A DNA stretch of 6,029 bases, taken from an uncultured Verrucomicrobia subdivision 3 bacterium (GTDB lineage: Bacteria > Verrucomicrobiota > Verrucomicrobiae > Limisphaerales > CAMLLE01). The notes below the pieces were generated by a model. That model saw nothing but the letters and a program-made list of their open reading frames with translations, was not told the DNA's origin and did not search any database. A program made the position numbers and the translations under genes. Numbering within the stretch: the first letter of the stretch is position 1; each line of letters starts with the position of its first letter. Below are positions 5,156-6,029 of this stretch, in pieces. The stretch is from NCBI GenBank assembly GCA_946480555.1, contig CAMLLE010000212.1, positions 1 through 6,029 of the forward strand. The letters run 5' to 3'.

Positions 5156-5410
5156 TTGAACGCTGAACTGACAAAAAAGGCATTGGAGAAGGTTGGCAAC
5201 CCCAACGTTCTGATCAACCTGGTTTCACGCCGCGTGCGCCAGCTCAACTCCGGCGCCGGTGCCCTGAGCCGCCCGCTCGTGGATGAACCTGGAAATCTCG
5301 GCGCAGCGGACATCGCGCTGCTGGAAATCATCGAGGACAAGATCGGGTTCGAAATGCCCGAGCTGGTTGAACTCACGCGTCCGACGGCCAAGAAGAAGAA
5401 GAAAGCCTGA
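5156..5410 (+). CDS. rpoZ: DNA-directed RNA polymerase omega subunit
   Basis: This 84-residue protein matches omega, the small subunit that binds the C-terminal tail of beta-prime and helps RNA polymerase assembly. The stretch ALEKVGNPNVLINLVSRRVRQL (9-30) parallels the conserved N-terminal helix region of E. coli omega ([22 protein letters not shown]). ADIALLEIIEDKIGF (51-65) parallels its second conserved helix. It ends in a KKKKKA basic tail. The start is a TTG: an in-frame TGA lies four codons upstream, the only internal Met is far into the protein, and GAGAG sits about 6 bases before the TTG. It is followed after 63 bases by smpB on the same strand and probably shares a transcript with it. 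Confidence 0.82.
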   Translation: MNAELTKKALEKVGNPNVLINLVSRRVRQLNSGAGALSRPLVDEPGNLGAADIALLEIIEDKIGFEMPELVELTRPTAKKKKKA

Positions 5411-5438
5411 GCCCCGGACCGAATTGCATTTTACAGAT

Positions 5439-5464
5439 CAGCCAGAGGGGCGACCTTCTGGCTG
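5439..5464 (+). promoter_or_regulatory. GNRA-capped hairpin just upstream of smpB
   Basis: CAGCCAGAGGG (5439-5449) pairs with CCTTCTGGCTG (5454-5464): 11 bp including one G-U pair, capped by the loop GCGA, a GNRA tetraloop. TTGTTGTTT follows and the smpB ATG is at 5474. The T-rich tail makes it terminator-like, but its position 9 bases before a start codon suggests an RNA control element or an rpoZ/smpB processing or partial termination site. The only purine-rich Shine-Dalgarno-like run (AGAGGGG) is locked in the stem. Confidence 0.55.
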
Positions 5465-5473
5465 TTGTTGTTT

Positions 5474-5929
5474 ATGGCGGACATCGTCACCAATTCCAAA
5501 GCGCGGCGCGATTATCACATCCTCGAAACCTTTGAGGCGGGCATTGTGCTCAAGGGCACCGAGGTGAAGGCGTTGCGCGCGGGCAAGGGCCAGATCGGCG
5601 ACGCCTTTGCGCGCGTGGAAGGCGACGAAGTGTTCCTGCACAACGCGCACATCGAGGAGTATTCCCACGGCAACCTGAACAACCACAAACCGAAGGGAAG
5701 CCGCAAGCTGCTGTTGCACAAGAGTGAAATCCGGAAACTGTTCGGCCTCGCGTCAGTGAAAGGCAACGCGCTGGTGCCGCTCTCGCTCTATTGGAAGAAC
5801 GGCAAAGTGAAAGTTGCGCTCGGCGTCGGCAAGGGCAAGGCCGAGTTCGACAAACGCGAAGATTTGAAGAAGAAGGAAGCGGATCGCGAATTGAAACGCG
5901 CGACGATGCAGCGGTTCAAGGCACGGTAA
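5474..5929 (+). CDS. smpB: SsrA-binding protein SmpB
   Basis: SmpB binds tmRNA and delivers it to stalled ribosomes in trans-translation. The 151-residue protein is full length for the family. It opens with MADIVTNSKARRDYHILETF, then GTEVKALR (28-35), DAFARVEGDEVFLHNAHI and EYSHGN, the oligonucleotide-binding barrel core. It ends with the basic tail EFDKREDLKKKEADRELKRA (DKRE from 126), which in SmpB enters the decoding site and mRNA channel. The ATG at 5474 is preferred over an in-frame TTG at 5465 because family proteins begin just before the NSKARRDY segment. No free Shine-Dalgarno precedes it. No ssrA (tmRNA) gene is visible in the window. Confidence 0.95.
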   Translation: MADIVTNSKARRDYHILETFEAGIVLKGTEVKALRAGKGQIGDAFARVEGDEVFLHNAHIEEYSHGNLNNHKPKGSRKLLLHKSEIRKLFGLASVKGNALVPLSLYWKNGKVKVALGVGKGKAEFDKREDLKKKEADRELKRATMQRFKAR

Positions 5930-5970
5930 ACTCGTGACATTCGCGCGACAGCTTCGTCCAATGTCTTGCG

Positions 5971-6029
5971 ATGAAGCCTTACGCACGAGTCATCCTGTTC
6001 GCACTTCTTCTGTTCGGCGTTGTTTCCAC
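5971..6029 (+). CDS. start of a gene for an exported or membrane protein (truncated by the window end)
   Basis: From the ATG at 5971 the frame stays open to the window edge and reads MKPYARVILFALLLFGVVS. This is a positively charged start followed by a hydrophobic run, as in a Sec signal peptide or a signal anchor. Only 19 codons are available, so the family cannot be recognised. It lies 41 bases after the smpB stop, on the same strand. No clear Shine-Dalgarno is seen. Confidence 0.45.
   Translation, partial: MKPYARVILFALLLFGVVS

Noticed and set aside
5936..5965. GACATT/AATGTC inverted repeat after smpB as a terminator
   Set aside because: Only a 6-bp AT-containing stem around an 18-base loop with no T-tract; consistent with chance.

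Overview
The window is GC-rich bacterial DNA that fits a member of the Verrucomicrobiota. This is inferred from protein style (a LURP-one-related protein next to a divergent omega subunit, a TTG-started rpoZ with a poly-lysine tail, a ThrRS without the TGS domain) and from abundant REP-like palindromes; no 16S rRNA or other phylogenetic marker is present. Seven chromosomal genes are recognisable: two are cut by the window ends, and the central one is unusual.

Layout. Bases 1-523 (minus) hold the N-terminal part of a DsbA-like thioredoxin-fold protein. A 145-bp divergent gap separates it from a plus-strand pair: an XRE-cupin regulator (669-1289) overlapping a GNAT acetyltransferase (1286-1756) by an ATGA junction. 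Convergent to these is thrS (1828-4284, minus). Upstream of thrS lies a 236-bp region (4285-4520) with several RNA-structure signals. Next come a LURP-one-related gene (4521-5012, minus) and, divergently, rpoZ (5156-5410) and smpB (5474-5929). A signal-peptide-like start of another gene (5971 onward) runs off the right end.

The main discovery is inside thrS. The ThrRS reading frame is interrupted, without a stop or frameshift, by a 578-579 bp REP-associated tyrosine transposase (RAYT, Y1/HUH family) element. It carries an HxH motif, the YIxxNP tyrosine motif, and a pair of REP hairpins at each end in inverted orientation. All of this is translated as about 193 extra residues in the loop between class II motif 1 and the zinc-ligand cysteine. 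All ThrRS editing, zinc and class II signature residues remain, so the gene looks like a working essential enzyme hosting a transposase domain.

The second discovery is the thrS leader. It has a tiny open frame ending in four consecutive threonine codons, then two hairpins, the second followed by a T-rich tract. This looks like a ribosome-mediated threonine attenuator. A separate 24/25-bp inverted repeat lies between that attenuator and the thrS Shine-Dalgarno sequence.

Together the right half (thrS, rpoZ, smpB) is translation and transcription housekeeping, and the left half is small accessory metabolism and regulation.
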